A stretch of 64,000 nucleotides of DNA from Candidatus Blochmannia sp. SNP (GTDB lineage Bacteria > Pseudomonadota > Gammaproteobacteria > Enterobacterales > Enterobacteriaceae), in contig NZ_CP144371.1 in assembly GCF_036549215.1 (NCBI RefSeq), forward strand, positions 124,001-188,000. The letters run 5' to 3'. Made by a program: the position numbers and the translations under genes. This document shows positions 45,279 to 55,748 of the stretch, in pieces. The first letter of the stretch is position 1. Each line of letters opens with the position of its first letter. The notes below the pieces were generated by a model. That model made no database searches, was not told where the DNA came from, and saw nothing but the letters and a program-made list of their open reading frames with translations.

Positions 45279-45728
45279 CTACATCGAATGACCAAAACCA
45301 TTAGACCCACGCTTGGTAGGAATAAACGATTTAACTACAGAAAACTTAACTTTAATTATTGGTATAAAAACCAACTGTGCTACCCTTTTTCCAGGATGCA
45401 CAACATATTCTTTTGATCCACGATTCCATAAAGATACTATTAACTCTCCTTGATAATCTGAATCTATGAGTCCCACCAAATTTCCTAAAACAATACCATA
45501 TTTATGCCCCAACCCTGAACGAGGCAAAATAACACCTGCTATCCTTGCATCAGAAATATGTATCGCAATACCAGTATAAATTAAATGAGTTTCTCCAGGA
45601 TAAATAATTAAAGATTTATTCAGGCAAGCTGGCAAATCTAATCCGGCAGATCCTGCTGTGGCATATCTTGGAAAACGAAAATGGTTACGTACACGATTGT
45701 CAATAATTTTAATATTAACTGTTTTCAT
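45279..45728 (-). CDS. dut: dUTP diphosphatase
   Basis: Hydrolyses dUTP to dUMP, keeping uracil out of DNA and supplying dTMP synthesis. From the ATG at 45728 (E. coli-like [13 protein letters not shown]) the product has 149 residues. All five motifs are visible: AGSAGLDL (25-32), [19 protein letters not shown] (86-96, catalytic Asp90), GKRVAQLVF and RGSNGFGHS. It overlaps the end of coaBC by 14 bases, suggesting coupled translation as in E. coli. Confidence 0.95.
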   Translation of the reverse strand: MKTVNIKIIDNRVRNHFRFPRYATAGSAGLDLPACLNKSLIIYPGETHLIYTGIAIHISDARIAGVILPRSGLGHKYGIVLGNLVGLIDSDYQGELIVSLWNRGSKEYVVHPGKRVAQLVFIPIIKVKFSVVKSFIPTKRGSNGFGHSM

Positions 45729-46926
45729 TATAACGCTTAATAATTTCATTAATAAGTTGTTGTGCCAATAATTTTTTTTTTCTTAAAGGCAATATAATAC
45801 TACCTTTATTCCAAAACAAATATAAAGCATTATTATCACTATTGAATCCTTGATTCACATGAGAAATATTATTAGCACAAATTAAATCTAAATGTTTAGT
45901 AACACGCTTATCTTGAGCATATTTTTCTATATTCTTAGTTTCAGCAGCAAATCCAACAACATAAGGACGTTTATCAACTAATGATCCTACTTCCGACACA
46001 ATATCAGGATTTTTAATCATAATTATTTTTAAAGTATTTTTATCCTTTTTAATTTTTTCAGGAGAAGAACGATAAATACGATAATCTGATACCGCTGCAC
46101 AACCAATAAAAATATGCTGATTTTTAATGTTTTTCATCACTGCTTCTTTCATATCTAACGCAGAAATAATATCAATACGTCTCACTCGAGTAGGAGTATG
46201 CAAATGTACTGGTCCTGAAATTAATGTAACTTTTGCTCCTTTATCTGCGGCAGCTTGTGCAATAGCAAATCCCATTTTTCCTGAGCTATAATTAGTAAAA
46301 AACCGAATAGGATCTAAAGCTTCATGAGTAGGACCAGCAGTAATCATAATATTAAGATGACTTAAAGAACCGTCATGAGAAAAATAATGCTCCACATAGT
46401 CAGCGAGTATCTTTGGATCCGTCATGCGCCCATAACCAATATCATTACAAGCTTGATATCCATAATCTGGGCCCCAAACTAACACCCCTCTTTTTCTCAA
46501 AATATCTAAATTAGCTTGAGTTACAATAGCTTTATACATTTGTTGATTCATAGAAGGTGCAACAGCAATAGGAGCTGTTGTAGCTAAACATAAACTACAT
46601 AATAAATCATTAGATAATCCTACAGATAATCTAGCTAATAAATTGGCTGTAGCCGGAGCAAGTAAAACTAAATCAGCCCATTTAGCCAATTTTATATGAG
46701 GCATTGTCATCTCCTCTATTTGAGGAGAAAAAAAGTTATCTAAAACTGGATAACAGGATATTGTTTGTAAACTTAAAGGAGTAACAAATTTTTTTGCAGA
46801 TTTTGTCATAATCACTCTAACTTCTGAACCTCTTTCTTTTAAACATCGTACTAAGTCTATAGTTTTATATGCGGCAATACCACCACTTACTCCTAATATG
46901 ATACGTTTATTAATTAATCCCGTCAT
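45715..46926 (-). CDS. coaBC: bifunctional phosphopantothenoylcysteine synthetase/decarboxylase
   Basis: Two steps of coenzyme A synthesis: joining 4'-phosphopantothenate to cysteine, then decarboxylation. The 403 residues (E. coli 406) have the FMN-binding decarboxylase ([18 protein letters not shown], catalytic His77 in [18 protein letters not shown], substrate-clamp cysteine in [12 protein letters not shown]) and the synthetase ([22 protein letters not shown] near residue 195 onward). CoaD, two steps later, is encoded at 48114. dut overlaps its 3' end. Confidence 0.96.
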   Translation of the reverse strand: MTGLINKRIILGVSGGIAAYKTIDLVRCLKERGSEVRVIMTKSAKKFVTPLSLQTISCYPVLDNFFSPQIEEMTMPHIKLAKWADLVLLAPATANLLARLSVGLSNDLLCSLCLATTAPIAVAPSMNQQMYKAIVTQANLDILRKRGVLVWGPDYGYQACNDIGYGRMTDPKILADYVEHYFSHDGSLSHLNIMITAGPTHEALDPIRFFTNYSSGKMGFAIAQAAADKGAKVTLISGPVHLHTPTRVRRIDIISALDMKEAVMKNIKNQHIFIGCAAVSDYRIYRSSPEKIKKDKNTLKIIMIKNPDIVSEVGSLVDKRPYVVGFAAETKNIEKYAQDKRVTKHLDLICANNISHVNQGFNSDNNALYLFWNKGSIILPLRKKKLLAQQLINEIIKRYNENS

Positions 46927-47411
46927 ATTATATTCACATAATTTTAATGATTATTTGTTTTATGTGTTATATCATAAAAATTGATAGTTTTTATTAATAT
47001 AAATAAAATTAATGAATTTTTATTAATTAAACATTTTTAGTAAAATAATAGTCTTGTGCACAATATACAAATTCCTATATAATATGTTTTGATAAATCTA
47101 CGAAAAGCATGGATTTATGCATATACAGACAATAACAAAACCAAAATTTCGATTTTAAATCTATTAAATTTAGATATATATCTATATTAATTTTTAAAAA
47201 AATTATTTATTAATTATATTTATAAACAAAAAATGAAGAATATAAATAAATAATCATAATATAATATGCATATCTTATGCTAAATATTTAACTGAAGGCT
47301 CAATAAAGAAAATATTCACAAATTTATAGAAAAATAAATAAAATAATTTTCTTATTATTATTATTATTATTTTTAAATAGTTATTTAATAATAACAATTA
47401 GGAGAATAATT
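46927..47411. other. coaBC-rpmB divergent spacer
   Basis: No gene; radC (yicR), which sits here in E. coli, is absent. It includes a short TTA/ATT microsatellite near 47350-47370 and a 6-bp stem (GTTATT/AATAAC). AGGAG at 47400-47404 is the rpmB ribosome binding site. Confidence 0.5.
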
Positions 47412-47642
47412 GTGACACGAATATGCCAAATTACTGGAAAACGTCCTATGAATGGAAATAAACGTTCTCACGCAATGAATGCAACCAAACGCTGGTTTAT
47501 ACCTAATATTCATTCCCATCGTTTTTGGATTGAAAGTAAAAAGCGCTACTTTACGTTACGGATATCTACAAAAGGTATGCGATTAATTGATAAATTAGGC
47601 ATTGAATACTTTTTATCTAATTTATATTCCAAAAATAAATAA
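47412..47642 (+). CDS. rpmB: 50S ribosomal protein L28
   Basis: Large-subunit ribosomal protein, 76 residues (E. coli 78). The translation [20 protein letters not shown] and [17 protein letters not shown] is diagnostic. The start codon is GTG at 47412, with AGGAG upstream; no in-frame ATG would give the conserved N-terminus. rpmG follows 21 bases later, the conserved rpmB-rpmG pair. Confidence 0.97.
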   Translation: MTRICQITGKRPMNGNKRSHAMNATKRWFIPNIHSHRFWIESKKRYFTLRISTKGMRLIDKLGIEYFLSNLYSKNK

Positions 47643-47663
47643 TATTGAAAAAGGAATTACGCA

Positions 47664-47834
47664 ATGGCTAAAGAAATACGAGAAACGATTCGTTTATTTT
47701 CTTCTTCTAATAATGGACATTATTACAGTACTACTAAAAACAAACGCACTAACCCTGACAAAATAAAATTAAAAAAGTTTGATCCTTTTGTGCAAAAACA
47801 TGTCTTATACATAGAAGGAAAAGCAGTTAAATAA
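47664..47834 (+). CDS. rpmG: 50S ribosomal protein L33
   Basis: A 56-codon gene. The protein starts [19 protein letters not shown] and contains [14 protein letters not shown] and [15 protein letters not shown], matching E. coli L33 (55 residues) along its length. AAGGAA lies 8-9 bases before the ATG. The zinc-binding cysteines of some L33 forms are absent, as in E. coli. It is co-directional with rpmB. mutM, next in E. coli, is missing. Confidence 0.97.
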   Translation: MAKEIRETIRLFSSSNNGHYYSTTKNKRTNPDKIKLKKFDPFVQKHVLYIEGKAVK

Positions 47835-48057
47835 ATAAAAAAGAGATAAATATTTCTTATAACTTATTATTAAAATAATCTAAATAAATTTAGATTCAGA
47901 TAAATATGCTATGAAATTAATACACTATATTATGGTTTTAAAATATAATACGATATATTTAATTCCAATTTAGAACCAACCAGTAGCGGTCATCATATTA
48001 AATTTTTTTGACACCATTACATTACTCATTACTAATAAGTAATGACTACATACAATA

Positions 48058-48085
48058 CTATCTGTATAATTGATTATACAGATAG
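48058..48085. terminator. bidirectional terminator-like hairpin between rpmG and coaD
   Basis: CTATCTGTATAAT (48058-48070) and ATTATACAGATAG (48073-48085) are perfect complements with a 2-base centre. A second small stem, TCATTACT/AGTAATGA, lies just before it (48027-48046). The flanking genes converge, so a shared terminator is expected here. Confidence 0.6.
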
Positions 48086-48113
48086 AGTACTTACTTATAA
48101 GGCTTTTAAAAAA

Positions 48114-48623
48114 TCACAAGGTCTCTATATTTTTTGAAGTATTTCTTAATTTTTCCATAACTTTTTTGGCAATAAAATTAGGAATAAATTGATCTATTTT
48201 CCCTCCATATTGAGCAATCTCCTTAACTAATCTAGAAGAAAGATATGCCCAAATTCCTGTAGATGTCATAAATATCGTTTCTATTTCTTTTTCAAAATAA
48301 TTATTAATTTTTGCAAGTTGTATCTCATATTCAAAATCTGATCTAGTTCTTAAACCACGAATTAAAATATTTACTTGTTTTTTTTTCATAACATTTATTG
48401 TTAAGTCATTAAACCCAAACACTGTTACATTAGATAATGTTGCAGTTGCTTGTTTTGCAAATACTACACGTTCCTTAAGACTAAACATAGGATTTTTTTG
48501 TGGATTTTCAGCTACTGCTAAAAATATTTCATCAAAAATTTTATGGGCTCTAATAATTATATCTAAATGCCCATAAGTTAATGGATCAAACGTTCCTGGA
48601 TACATTGCATGAGTTATCATCAT
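48114..48623 (-). CDS. coaD: phosphopantetheine adenylyltransferase
   Basis: Adds AMP to 4'-phosphopantetheine, the penultimate step of coenzyme A synthesis. The nucleotidyltransferase motif is YPGTFDPLTYGHLD (Thr replaces the more usual Ile; the catalytic His is residue 19). LIRGLRTRSDFEYE and the C-terminal SSRLVKEIAQYGG follow. The 169 residues compare with 159 in E. coli; the second Met (48620) would match the E. coli start exactly. It acts in the same pathway as coaBC. Confidence 0.96.
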   Translation of the reverse strand: MMITHAMYPGTFDPLTYGHLDIIIRAHKIFDEIFLAVAENPQKNPMFSLKERVVFAKQATATLSNVTVFGFNDLTINVMKKKQVNILIRGLRTRSDFEYEIQLAKINNYFEKEIETIFMTSTGIWAYLSSRLVKEIAQYGGKIDQFIPNFIAKKVMEKLRNTSKNIETL

Positions 48624-49358
48624 ATATAAAAATTACATTTTTCAGTGATTAAAACAAACCCCACAAAGCACATTTATCTATATAATAAATTAAACAAATT
48701 TTTTATTTATATAGTCTGAATTTAAAATTTAAATATTTAGTGAAAATACAAATATATCTCAAAAGAGAAAAAATCAGATACTAATCATTAAACATATTTT
48801 AGCAAATAAATAGATTTAATTCCCATATTTCTAGATATTCAAACTATTCGTATTAAAATTTAACAAATATTCATCAAAGATAAAAATATCAACTCTTATG
48901 CCACAACCTTAATTAAGTATAATTATTATCTAATACATGCATGCACTTTAAAAAAAATATTATTAAAATTTAATTATTTATATTATAAATACCTACATAT
49001 AATTATAAATTCCAATATAAACAATTTCAATATTATACATATATGTATATTACAATTGTACATGAATATACAAAAATTAAAACAATACCTTTCTATTTAT
49101 ATAAAATACACAAAATTATTTGTTTATAATCATGGTGCATCGAGAATGAGTATAAACACATCAAATCATACTATAATATTCCAATCACTATGTTTTCTAA
49201 TTTAATTCTATATTTTAATTATATTGTATAAAGGTGGTTTCAATGTGTAATGTTACACATGGGTATTACTATATTTTTAAATAATAACAAAATCATGATA
49301 ACACTTAAATTTTATATCATTAAATCAACAATTAATATTTTTTTTTAAATATAAAAAA
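48624..49358. other. waaA-coaD gap
   Basis: 735 bases with no readable gene. It is A+T-rich, with short palindromes only. In E. coli waaA and coaD are adjacent, so this gap marks decay or expansion rather than a known lost neighbour. Confidence 0.5.
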
Positions 49359-50642
49359 TCACCTTCTAATTAATAAATAATTATCTAATAAATATAATAA
49401 TTGTTGCAACGCACCTTGATTATGTTTTAGAACTTTAATAGCTCTATAACCATAATTTAAACGACACTGTTTATTTGTAAGCAGCATAGCAATAGTACTT
49501 ATTAAAGATTTAGTATCAGTTACAGTAATTAATCCATCTGATTCATATAATTTAATACAAATATCATGAAAATTAAAAGTATATGGACCCATAATCAACG
49601 GAATAGAGTGTGCTGCTGGCTCTAACGGGTTATGTCCTCCATGTTTCACTAAACTACCTCCAATAAAAGCTATATCCGAAATACCATACAACAACATCAA
49701 CTCTCCTATAGTATCATTAATAATTACCTGTGTTTCTTGAGATGGCGCAACTCCACCACTTCTCATAATATAGGAAAATCCAGCTTGTTCAGTAATACTT
49801 CTAACGTTAATAAAACGTTCTGGATGGCGCGGAGCTAAAATCATCAGTAAATTAGGAAATATTGTCAAAAGATGTTTATGTGCTTGTAGCAATAATTTTT
49901 CCTCCCCTTCATGAGTGCTACTAGCGATCCATACCTGTCGTTCTTTAATCCAAGTTTTTTTTAAAAATGAAATTTTATTTAACAAATCCTGAGACATCTC
50001 AATATCAAACTTTAAATTACCTGTAACAAATAACTGATTTTTTTTTAATCCTAACTTAAGAAATCGAATAGCGTCCCCTTTATTTTGAGCAGCGATAAAA
50101 GTAATACGTTCCATAATTAATGAAATAAAATAACTAAACCTCTTATACCCAATAAAAGAACGAAATGAGAGACGAGCATTAACAATAACAAAAGGAATAT
50201 TTCGTTGATATAATATATTAATAAGATTCGGCCATAATTCAGTTTCCATAGCAATAACCAATCTGGGTCTAACTTGATCAATAAATCGTTTCATAGAACC
50301 AGGTAAATCATATGGTAAATAACTACAATGTGTATTGCCCTGAAACCTAGACTGTGCCAATTCTATTCCTGTTGGAGTCATCGCGGTTAATGTAATAGTT
50401 ATTTTCGGATAACGTTTTTGTAAAGCACGTATCAGAGGAATAGCTGCTAATGTTTCCCCAAGAGACACAGCATGCAAAATAATACCATCAGATTTAACAG
50501 GTTTATGATAGAATCCATAACGCTCTAACCAACGTTTACGATATGATGGTGATTTCCTACTACGCCATAATAATCGTATCCATATTATAGGTTGAGCAAT
50601 ATACATAATAATACTATATATTCCAATATATAGTACAAACAT
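49359..50642 (-). CDS. waaA: 3-deoxy-D-manno-octulosonic acid (Kdo) transferase
   Basis: Adds Kdo to the lipid A precursor. The N-terminal membrane anchor (FVLYIGIYSIIMYIAQPIIW) is followed by RKRWLERYGF, the catalytic-face SLGETLAAIPLIRAL, METELWPNLI, and the sugar-nucleotide domain GGSLVKHGGHNPLEPAAH. I use the ATG at 50642 (427 residues; E. coli 425); the longer frame begins with TTG. With waaC, waaF and hldD it forms the surviving inner-core set. Confidence 0.96.
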   Translation of the reverse strand: MFVLYIGIYSIIMYIAQPIIWIRLLWRSRKSPSYRKRWLERYGFYHKPVKSDGIILHAVSLGETLAAIPLIRALQKRYPKITITLTAMTPTGIELAQSRFQGNTHCSYLPYDLPGSMKRFIDQVRPRLVIAMETELWPNLINILYQRNIPFVIVNARLSFRSFIGYKRFSYFISLIMERITFIAAQNKGDAIRFLKLGLKKNQLFVTGNLKFDIEMSQDLLNKISFLKKTWIKERQVWIASSTHEGEEKLLLQAHKHLLTIFPNLLMILAPRHPERFINVRSITEQAGFSYIMRSGGVAPSQETQVIINDTIGELMLLYGISDIAFIGGSLVKHGGHNPLEPAAHSIPLIMGPYTFNFHDICIKLYESDGLITVTDTKSLISTIAMLLTNKQCRLNYGYRAIKVLKHNQGALQQLLYLLDNYLLIRR

Positions 50643-51424
50643 ATGATATCTCAAAATATTCAGTTAATATATCTATAACTACCACTTTAAGGAAAGTATG
50701 TGAAATTTAATCATATATCAATATTGATATATCTCATAAAATACGATTTAACAATCCATTCCTATAAAAATTAAAAAATAAATTATTAAAATATATATAT
50801 ATAAATTTAATAAAATTTCAATAATAAAAACAATATTATCTATTTTATTTTAATATTTTTCATATTAATAAAAAATAATTAAAATTACTAATTTTAGTAC
50901 ATATTTATATATGAATATAATCATAATTTACTTAAAAATTAATATTTGTTATTGCATAAATTGTTTCATTTTACTCAAATAATATTAAACAATTCAAACA
51001 ATCAAATATACGTAAATTAACAATACTCAAAAATATACAACATTCTAAAATTATAATATAGCTCTATACAATCACCGTAATTTCATAGATACAGAAGTGG
51101 AAACGCTGAAATATTAAACATATCCTAATAACTTTTATTAAAAAAATAAATACCTGAAATTTATATACCAAACTCATTAATTATAAATAATTAATACCAA
51201 ATATCATATAATTTTAATTGCTTTAAAATAATAGTATTAAATTATACATAATATATATTATACGTTCTAAATATTGATTTTTTCAAACAAAATAACTTTA
51301 AATTATTAAAAATACATAAATGTTAAAACTATAACTAATAGTAATATTTTTATACTTAAAAGAATCTATGCTCAAAAACAATAATGTTATTATTAAATTA
51401 TAATAAATAAGTTTAAGAATATTC
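50643..51424. other. waaA-waaC gap (outer-core LPS genes lost)
   Basis: E. coli has the waaQGPSBOJYZU and waaL genes in this place. All are missing in these 782 bases. A 20-bp perfect palindrome (ATATATCAATATTGATATAT) is at 50713-50732, about 70 bases upstream of waaA on the minus strand. Confidence 0.6.
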
Positions 51425-52399
51425 TTAAGTCATTGTCAAAGTTAAAACCTTCTGAAATATTTCCCAGACATACATAGGACTCAAATGTTCCATTTTTTTA
51501 GTTGAAGAATATAAAATAATTTGATTTTGTCCATATGTTCCAATTAATTCAGGATCAGTTGGTCCATATAATGTTAAATTAGGACAACCAAGTGCTGCTG
51601 CTAAATGACTAAGTCCAGTATCAACAGATATTATTGCTGTCGCTCCAGCTATTTGCATAGCAATTTCTTGTAATGTTAATTTTGGTAAGACTGTTATTTG
51701 GTTATAAAATAATTTTACTAATCGATTAATACGTAATTCTTCATTTTTTGTCCAAAAAGGTAATTTAATATGATAACCTGCATTAATAGCACACCGTGCT
51801 ATAACGCTCCAGTTAAATTCCGGCCAATGTTTTTTTACTTGGGTAGTAGAATGAAAAAATATTAAATAAGGAACATTATTTTTTTGAGGTGGAAATAAAT
51901 GCTCAATATTATATTTTCCTACACAAGACGGTACAGGATATTTTAAACTAAACGAAAAAAGCTGACGAATACGTTCTACAGCATGTTGGATTTTATTTAC
52001 ACAATGTCGTTTATGATAAAATAAAGAACTAATAGGTTCCCGTATACTTATATAATCCATTCCATGTTTTTCGCCACGCGAAAAACATGTTATTAACAAC
52101 GATGTCTTCAATAAACCCTGAGCATCAATAATTACATCATATTCTGTTTTTTTTAATTCTTGAATACATTCATAATACTTCTTCCATGAAGAAGTATTAT
52201 GCCAATTTTTAATCCAAAATCTAAGGTTTATAGGAATAATTTGATGTATCGCTGGATGCCAACTAAGAATCTCAGAAAAAGTTTCTTCTACAACCCAGTT
52301 AAATGATATATTCGGTACAGAAACTGATGCATCAGTAATCGCAGGCAAGGTATGTATAATATCTCCCATAGAAGAAACTTTTATAATTAAAACCTTCAT
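51425..52399 (-). CDS. waaC: LPS heptosyltransferase I
   Basis: Adds the first L-glycero-D-manno-heptose to Kdo2-lipid A. The 324 residues (E. coli 319) begin MKVLIIKVSSMGDIIHTLPA and contain the GT9-family IISVDTGLSHLAAALGCPNL and LYGPTDPELIGTYG. It is 17 bases downstream of waaF on the same strand, as in E. coli. Confidence 0.96.
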   Translation of the reverse strand: MKVLIIKVSSMGDIIHTLPAITDASVSVPNISFNWVVEETFSEILSWHPAIHQIIPINLRFWIKNWHNTSSWKKYYECIQELKKTEYDVIIDAQGLLKTSLLITCFSRGEKHGMDYISIREPISSLFYHKRHCVNKIQHAVERIRQLFSFSLKYPVPSCVGKYNIEHLFPPQKNNVPYLIFFHSTTQVKKHWPEFNWSVIARCAINAGYHIKLPFWTKNEELRINRLVKLFYNQITVLPKLTLQEIAMQIAGATAIISVDTGLSHLAAALGCPNLTLYGPTDPELIGTYGQNQIILYSSTKKMEHLSPMYVWEIFQKVLTLTMT

Positions 52400-52416
52400 G
52401 AAAAAACATTTATTAA

Positions 52417-53460
52417 TTAATGTAATAACTTCTTTAATGCCTTTAAAACTTGATCTGGAGTAATGTTTATTAAACTACTATGATAACCATCATATAAAGT
52501 GCTATATTTTTGCATAGTATAACATCCTTTAATACAACGGAGCACAATAGATTGACTAAATAAAGGAGGAGTAAAATCAGGATTACTAGGACCGTACAAT
52601 CCTACTACAGGACATTTCAATGCACAAGCTATGTGCATCAAACCAGAATCATTACTAACAATTCCCTTACATGCTGCTATAATTGCAATAGCTTCACTTA
52701 AAGATGTAATCCCTATAAGATTGTCATAATATTGTTTCAAATTTTTCAGAATACTATATTTAATAAATTTATTAATTAATTGATCTGTAGAAGACCCCAA
52801 AATCACCACATGGTATCCACAATAAATTAATTGCATAGCTAATGTTACATAATGGTAATGAGGCCAACTTTTAGACAATCCAAATCCTGAACCTGGACAT
52901 AATCCAATCAATAGTTTCTTATGACTATCTAAATTAAATTTACATAATACATCTTCAATTTCTTTTTTGTTTATATTTAAATAAGGCCATGGTAACGGAT
53001 TAGGTAAATCACAAAAATTTTTTATAATATTTCTATCATATGCTAAAGCAGCATAACGTTGTATCATTAACGGAAACGATGCGAATTTAAGTATCCTTAA
53101 ATCATTTATTACACCGTACCTCATCTCTCCACGCCATCCAGTACGAATTGGAATATCTGCAAAAAATGGTATTAAAGCTGATTTAAACGAATTAGGTAAT
53201 ATTATTGCCTGTTGATATTTTTCATTTTTTAAAACTCTTCCCAGACGAAAACATTTTGAAAGCTCTAATACTCCATGTCCATAAGGAATAAATAACGTGC
53301 GATTCACTTCAGGGATATAATGAAAAAGATCTTTACACCACATTGAAGTAATCACATCAATCTGTATGTTAGAACAATATTTACTAATAAGTAAACGATA
53401 CATGCTATGTGACATCACAGCATCACCAATCCATGAAGGACTAACCACTAACACTTTCAT
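52417..53460 (-). CDS. waaF: LPS heptosyltransferase II
   Basis: Adds the second heptose of the inner core. The 347 residues (E. coli 348) begin MKVLVVSPSWIGDAVMSHSM and include LCPGSGFGLSKSWP and GIVSNDSGLMHIACALKCP with LYGPSNPDFTPP, typical of GT9 enzymes. It lies between hldD and waaC, 23 bases after hldD; the three are probably one transcript. Confidence 0.96.
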   Translation of the reverse strand: MKVLVVSPSWIGDAVMSHSMYRLLISKYCSNIQIDVITSMWCKDLFHYIPEVNRTLFIPYGHGVLELSKCFRLGRVLKNEKYQQAIILPNSFKSALIPFFADIPIRTGWRGEMRYGVINDLRILKFASFPLMIQRYAALAYDRNIIKNFCDLPNPLPWPYLNINKKEIEDVLCKFNLDSHKKLLIGLCPGSGFGLSKSWPHYHYVTLAMQLIYCGYHVVILGSSTDQLINKFIKYSILKNLKQYYDNLIGITSLSEAIAIIAACKGIVSNDSGLMHIACALKCPVVGLYGPSNPDFTPPLFSQSIVLRCIKGCYTMQKYSTLYDGYHSSLINITPDQVLKALKKLLH

Positions 53461-53483
53461 ATAACCACAACACTATACTTGAC

Positions 53484-54452
53484 TCACTGCATAATATGAT
53501 AACGATCAATATCGTTACATGATAACCATTTTAAATACTGGTATATACCTTGATTAATATCAATAAACTGCTTATTATATCCTGCTTTCCTTAACTGATA
53601 AATATTTGCTTGAGTAAAAAACTGATAATGGTCACGGATTTTGTTTGGCATAGAAATATACTCAATAGTTATATCTTTATGAAAAAAACTTAGTATAGTA
53701 TTCGCAATTACTTCAAATGACACAGCCTTACCAATACCACAATCAAAAATTCCAGACATATTATTACTCCAAGCCCAAAGATTTATATCAACAATATCTT
53801 CAACATGTATAAAATCTCGTTTTAACTCTTTACTCCCAACAAATAATATTGGGCGTTTCTTACTTTTAATTTGTCTATATAATTGAAATATTATACTCGC
53901 CATACTACCTTTATGTTCTTCATAAGGCCCATAAACATTAAAATATCTTAATCCACAAATTTGAGACGTAACCTTTGGCAACATTGCATGTACATATTGA
54001 TCAAACAAAAATTTAGAATAACTATATATATTAATGGGTCGTTCATATTTCTGAGAATTAACAATCATACTAGTATCTTTCCCATACACCGATGCAGAAG
54101 AAGCATATATAAAGGGAATATTGCTTTTAACACAATACAATAATAGATCCTTAGAATATTGATAATTATTTTCCATCATATATTTACCGTCCCATTCAGT
54201 AGTGGAAGAGCAAGCTCCTTCATGAAACACTACATCTATATTTTTAATATAAGAACCAACAGGACTGTCCACTATATTTTTAATAAAACGATTCTTATCT
54301 ATGTAGTCTGCAATATACACATTTATTAAATTCTTATATTTCATTCCATTCTTTAAATTATCTACTACTAAAATATTTTTATATGAAATATTATTTAATG
54401 CTTTAATAATATTGCAGCCTATAAATCCCGCTCCACCAGTAACTATAATCAT
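53484..54452 (-). CDS. hldD: ADP-L-glycero-D-manno-heptose 6-epimerase
   Basis: Makes the activated L,D-heptose used by WaaC and WaaF. The 322 residues (E. coli 310) form an extended short-chain dehydrogenase: NADP-binding TGGAGFIG at residues 5-12, FHEGACSSTTEWDG, and the catalytic YSYSK tyrosine-lysine pair, followed by LRYFNVYGPYE and KRDFIHVEDIV. It heads the minus-strand hldD-waaF-waaC cluster. hldE, needed upstream in the pathway, lies outside this window. Confidence 0.96.
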   Translation of the reverse strand: MIIVTGGAGFIGCNIIKALNNISYKNILVVDNLKNGMKYKNLINVYIADYIDKNRFIKNIVDSPVGSYIKNIDVVFHEGACSSTTEWDGKYMMENNYQYSKDLLLYCVKSNIPFIYASSASVYGKDTSMIVNSQKYERPINIYSYSKFLFDQYVHAMLPKVTSQICGLRYFNVYGPYEEHKGSMASIIFQLYRQIKSKKRPILFVGSKELKRDFIHVEDIVDINLWAWSNNMSGIFDCGIGKAVSFEVIANTILSFFHKDITIEYISMPNKIRDHYQFFTQANIYQLRKAGYNKQFIDINQGIYQYLKWLSCNDIDRYHIMQ

Positions 54453-54966
54453 ATATTACTCGTATAATTACATACATATTAGGTATAATAAATACAATAA
54501 CTTAAATTCTTTTTTAATACTTTTATATAAAATATAATCATATATATTGTTTATATCACTATGTTGATATATTATTTTCTATGTTGTTACAACCAATAAA
54601 TACCAACACAAAATAATCATTAATTATGATTTGATTAATAACACTAAGAATCAAAATATATCATGAATAATATTCATTTATTAATATATTCATAATATAA
54701 TATGCCAAATTTTGTTAAAACACAAAATATGTTATACATATACGTGTATATTTATAATTAAAAATTTAATACATTTATACACTACAATTGATTAAATATT
54801 ATTTAAATTCATTTATACAAATATTATTTAAACTAAAACATATATTTTTTAAAATTTTATTATGATTATTAATAGTACTATTGATTTAATCAAAACTATA
54901 TTATACTTATTCACAAGAATAAATAAATTTAATAATATAATGTTGTTTTAAATAAGGCTATAACCC
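54453..54966. other. hldD-yibN divergent spacer
   Basis: No gene in 514 bases. A 14-bp direct repeat (AAATATTATTTAAA) occurs twice near 54795 and 54820. Promoters for the hldD and yibN operons must lie here but none is clear. Confidence 0.5.
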
Positions 54967-55416
54967 ATGTATATACAGGAAATAACAATATTTTTACAAC
55001 AACATACGATACTAAGTATCGTATGGATACTCTTATTAATCGCAACTTTATATACTACAATTAATAGTTATTTATTCAAATCTTCCGAAATATTGCGTGA
55101 TCAAGCGATTTTATTAATAAACAAAAAAAAAGCAATAGTAATAGATATTCGTAGTCACGATGACTATTGCTCAGGACACATAACAAACAGCATTAATGTT
55201 TCAATAAAAGACATCAAAAACAATAATATTTGTAAATTAAAAAAATTTAAAAGATCTCCATTAATTGTAGTACATGATAATAATTCACTAGCTCACTCAA
55301 TTAAACAACACTTGTACAAATTAAAATTCGAAGAAGTATATGTACTTCATGGTGGTATAGTTGGTTGGAAATTTGATAATTTTCCTTTGTTACTAACAAA
55401 CAAAATATTAAAATAA
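54967..55416 (+). CDS. yibN: membrane-anchored rhodanese-like protein YibN
   Basis: 149 residues (E. coli 143): an N-terminal membrane helix (ILSIVWILLLIATLYTTI, about residues 15-32) and a cytoplasmic rhodanese fold (IDIRSHDDYCSGHITNSINV, then VYVLHGGIVGWKFDNFPL). The loop that holds the active-site cysteine of true sulfurtransferases here reads VVHDNNSLAHSI with no cysteine, so thiosulfate sulfurtransferase activity is unlikely. YibN has been linked to membrane-protein insertion through YidC; treat that role as tentative. It is first in the yibN-grxC-secB-gpsA-cysE operon. Confidence 0.9.
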   Translation: MYIQEITIFLQQHTILSIVWILLLIATLYTTINSYLFKSSEILRDQAILLINKKKAIVIDIRSHDDYCSGHITNSINVSIKDIKNNNICKLKKFKRSPLIVVHDNNSLAHSIKQHLYKLKFEEVYVLHGGIVGWKFDNFPLLLTNKILK

Positions 55417-55427
55417 TGAGAGTAAAA

Positions 55428-55697
55428 ATGGCTTACATTGAAATTTACACAAAAATAAATTGTCCTTACTGTGATCGTGCCAAAAAATTATTAATAAAAA
55501 AATCATTAGATTTTAAAGAAATTCCCATAGATCATAATAACTCATCAAATAGTATGTATATAGAAATGCAACAGCGATCTAATGGTTGTACTACAGTACC
55601 ACAGATTTTTATAAATGGTTTACATATTGGAGGATCAGATGATTTGATATCATTAGATAACGAGGGACAATTAAATTTAATTTTAACTAAAAAATAA
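55428..55697 (+). CDS. grxC: glutaredoxin 3
   Basis: Glutathione-dependent disulfide reductase. From the ATG at 55428 (MAYIEIYTK, like E. coli MANVEIYTK) the 89-residue product has the CPYC active site at 12-15, the cis-proline TTVPQIFING and the GGSDDL glutathione-binding element. The frame also has an ATG at 55416 overlapping the yibN stop, but GAGAG precedes the later one. It is the second gene of the operon. Confidence 0.96.
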   Translation: MAYIEIYTKINCPYCDRAKKLLIKKSLDFKEIPIDHNNSSNSMYIEMQQRSNGCTTVPQIFINGLHIGGSDDLISLDNEGQLNLILTKK

Positions 55698-55748
55698 AAT
55701 TAAAAAATAATAATTTTTTATTAACATCGAAGATTATAAGGTGTTGAT

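Noticed and set aside
46927..47411. CRISPR or tandem repeat array
   Set aside because: Only a short trinucleotide run; no spaced repeats. No CRISPR-like array was seen anywhere in the window.
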